A stretch of DNA of 64,000 bases from positions 40,264 to 104,263 of the forward strand of contig JALWPK010000257.1 of the NCBI GenBank assembly GCA_026995045.1, read 5' to 3'. Below are positions 61,820-64,000 of the stretch, piece by piece; the stretch's first letter is position 1, and each line of letters opens with the position of its first letter. Under the pieces are notes generated by a model. It had not been told where the DNA came from. It worked only from the letters and a program-made list of their open reading frames with translations, and made no database searches. Both the position numbers and the translations under genes were made by a program. Source of the stretch: Gammaproteobacteria bacterium. Its GTDB lineage: Bacteria; Pseudomonadota; Gammaproteobacteria; SZUA-229.

Positions 61820-62257
61820 TTAAATTCTTAACATTTTTATCACACAATCGAGATAGGCGGCTTCATCTGGCATCCGGTTCTCGCGCTGCGCCTTCCACAG
61901 CGCTTCCCCCAGGCATTCCATCATCGCGTGCTCGGCTTCGTGCGCAGCGCCGGTTTGTTCGCAAAGTTGTTGATATGCCTTGGAAATTCCCGTTGGCCGG
62001 TCGGCGCCAATCTGCTCGTGCAGGGCGATATGCATGCTCATGTGGAGGAAGGGGTTGGTTTCACCCTCTTCCGGTAAATAGTCCTTGTCCAGATTGTCAG
62101 GGTTTTCCAGCAAGGCGTGGTATTCCGGATGCATGCCAATAATCTGCGCAATGGTCTGCTGCATGGCGTCCAGGGGCGCGCCCTGCTGATGCAGGCGCCA
62201 GCAGTCGAAAAACAGTTTGCGAAGTTGGGTGCGGTCGTTGCCAAACATATTGTGCAT
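61820..62257 (-). CDS. DUF1841-family protein
   Basis: 'HPEYHALLENPDNLDKDYLPEEGETNPFLHMSMHIALHEQI'. Confidence 0.88.
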   Translation of the reverse strand: MHNMFGNDRTQLRKLFFDCWRLHQQGAPLDAMQQTIAQIIGMHPEYHALLENPDNLDKDYLPEEGETNPFLHMSMHIALHEQIGADRPTGISKAYQQLCEQTGAAHEAEHAMMECLGEALWKAQRENRMPDEAAYLDCVIKMLRI

Positions 62258-62502
62258 CCGGTTGTTTGCGCCAGTATGCCACAGTGGTTTTCACCGCAAA
62301 GGCGCAAAGGGTTTTCTTTGTTCGCAGGATCGGCTTCAACCGCGAATATCATTTTCCACACGGCTTGAGACAACTGAAATCGTTTTCTCTACTCTGTAAA
62401 GGTGTGCAGAGATTATTCTACAGGACAAACCTGCAGATATTTTCACCTTAACATTCAAAAACTCTGTGCCTCAGCGCCTCTGTGGTGAATCTGATGCAGA
62501 AT

Positions 62503-63138
62503 TCAATCAATCACCTTGTCCTTGAATTCACACAGGTCTTCAATGATGCAGGAGCCGCAGCGCGGTTTGCGCGCGATGCAGGTATAGCGCCCGTGCAGAA
62601 TCAGCCAGTGATGCGCATCTTTTTTGAATTCATCCGGGGTCACTTTCAGCAGCTTTTTTTCCACTTCCAGCACGGTTTTGCCGGGCGACAGCCCGGTGCG
62701 GTTGGCGACGCGGAAAATGTGCGTGTCGACTGCGATGGTGGGCTCGCCAAAGGCGGTGTTGCGCACCACGTTGGCGGTTTTACGGCCCACGCCGGGCAGT
62801 GATTCCAGCGCTTTCTGGTCGTTGGGCGCTTCACCGCCGTATTGCTGCAGCAGAATCTCGCAGGTTTTGATGATGTTCTTGGCCTTGCTGTTATACAGGC
62901 CGATGGTTTTGATGTACTTTTTCAGCCCGTCTTCGCCCAGCTTGAGTATCGTCGCGGGCGTGTTGGCTTTGGCGAACAGTTTTTCGGTGGCCTTGTTGAC
63001 GCTGACATCGGTGGCCTGCGCCGACAGAATCACCGCAATCAGCAGTTCAAAGGTGCTGCTGTAATTGAGTTCTGTTGTGGGGCTTGGATTGTTGTCCCGT
63101 AATCGGGAGAATATTTCATGGCGTTTTTGTTTGTTCAT
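62503..63138 (-). CDS. nth: Endonuclease III
   Basis: '[24 protein letters not shown]', '[14 protein letters not shown]', '[17 protein letters not shown]' 4Fe-4S. Confidence 0.95.
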   Translation of the reverse strand: MNKQKRHEIFSRLRDNNPSPTTELNYSSTFELLIAVILSAQATDVSVNKATEKLFAKANTPATILKLGEDGLKKYIKTIGLYNSKAKNIIKTCEILLQQYGGEAPNDQKALESLPGVGRKTANVVRNTAFGEPTIAVDTHIFRVANRTGLSPGKTVLEVEKKLLKVTPDEFKKDAHHWLILHGRYTCIARKPRCGSCIIEDLCEFKDKVID

Positions 63139-63179
63139 ATGGATGTGTTTTGCCGCAAAGGACGCAACCTGTTAAAACC

Positions 63180-63256
63180 TGTCATTGCGAGCGCAGCGAA
63201 GCAATCTGGTCAAGGTTAACGCTGCACGAGATTGCTTCGCTACGCTCGCAATGACA
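63180..63256. repeat. 28-bp inverted repeat (REP/MITE-like hairpin)
   Basis: TGTCATTGCGAGCGCAGCGAAGCAATCT and its inverted copy, 27/28 matching, 21-nt loop. Confidence 0.9.
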
Positions 63257-63311
63257 TAGAAAAAACTATTTGCGTTTATTCGCGTTCATTTGCGGTTAAA
63301 AATACATTGTT

Positions 63312-63992
63312 CTAGCTGCTGACAGGCTCCGCATTTTGCAGCGCCACGGTTTGTGGAGACGCCTTGCGCCTGTCGATGACATTTTTAATCGCAATCAGAA
63401 TGCCCAGCCCCATGAACGCGCCGGGTGGCAGCACCGCCAGCAAAAAGCCGGGGTAGTCATCGCCCAGGGTAAGCACCCAGTCGCGGGCGGCTTCGCCGAA
63501 CATCAGGTGCGCGTGATCAAATAGGGTGCCGCTGCCGATGATTTCGCGCAGGCTGCCCAGGGTAATCAGCACCAGTAAAAAGCCGAGACCCATCATGAAG
63601 CCGTCGAGCATGGAGTCGAACACATTGTTGCGCGAAGCAAACGATTCGGCGCGCGCGATGATGGAGCAGTTGGTGACAATCAATGGAATGAAAATACCCA
63701 GCACCATATAGAGTTCATGCAGCCAGGCGTTCATCGCCAGTTCGATGGTGGTGACGATGGAGGCGATAATCAGCACAAAAATCGGGATGCGAACTTCCGG
63801 GCGGGTCCAGTGGCGAATCAGCGACACAAAGCCGTTGGACAAAACCAGCGTCAGCATGGTGGCGACGCCGAGGCCGAGGCCGTTGATGAAAGTGCCGGTG
63901 ACCGCCAGCATCGGGCACAGCCCGAGCAGCTGCACCAGGGCGACATTGTTGGTCCACAGGCCGTTTTTGGTAATGCTGGTTTCGCCGGTCAT
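63312..63992 (-). CDS. rsxE: Electron transport complex subunit RsxE/RnfE
   Basis: '[38 protein letters not shown]', '[19 protein letters not shown]'. Confidence 0.94.
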   Translation of the reverse strand: MTGETSITKNGLWTNNVALVQLLGLCPMLAVTGTFINGLGLGVATMLTLVLSNGFVSLIRHWTRPEVRIPIFVLIIASIVTTIELAMNAWLHELYMVLGIFIPLIVTNCSIIARAESFASRNNVFDSMLDGFMMGLGFLLVLITLGSLREIIGSGTLFDHAHLMFGEAARDWVLTLGDDYPGFLLAVLPPGAFMGLGILIAIKNVIDRRKASPQTVALQNAEPVSS

Positions 63993-64000
63993 GCGGGTTC

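Overview
The 64 kb window looks like a gammaproteobacterial chromosome, compact and mostly ordinary, with several metal, sulfur and phosphate modules. Left to right: an EamA transporter with what looks like a leader-peptide attenuator; a sulfur module (YeeE/YedE, Tat-type PCO/ADO-like thiol dioxygenase, periplasmic rhodanese) behind two FNR-like sites; pstCAB-phoU-phoBR-pstS with a textbook tandem Pho box before pstS; a decayed arsJ-like gene and a decayed IS5-family element; a copper region (PII-like protein, YHS/HMBD CopA, cytochrome c, porin, cusCBA and two Cys/His-rich exported proteins); an MBL lipoprotein, OmpA lipoprotein and second YeeE/YedE; a moxR-DUF58-bat cluster; a cobalamin riboswitch-btuB unit divergent from an adenosyltransferase; ALDH/ALS; an ABC-2 exporter; eptA-pap2; and, at the right end, an Hvf/bufferin-type RiPP metallophore system (DoxX-HvfX, MNIO/DUF692-HvfB, HvfC) with a nearby 156-aa exported substrate carrying seven EGKCGEGKCGG-type blocks (14 Cys). 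The last is the most interesting system here. The family is already known, but the repeat architecture, the separately terminated substrate gene and three unassigned genes in the maturase operon deserve attention. All identifications come from reading the supplied translations and sequence. No database search was run.
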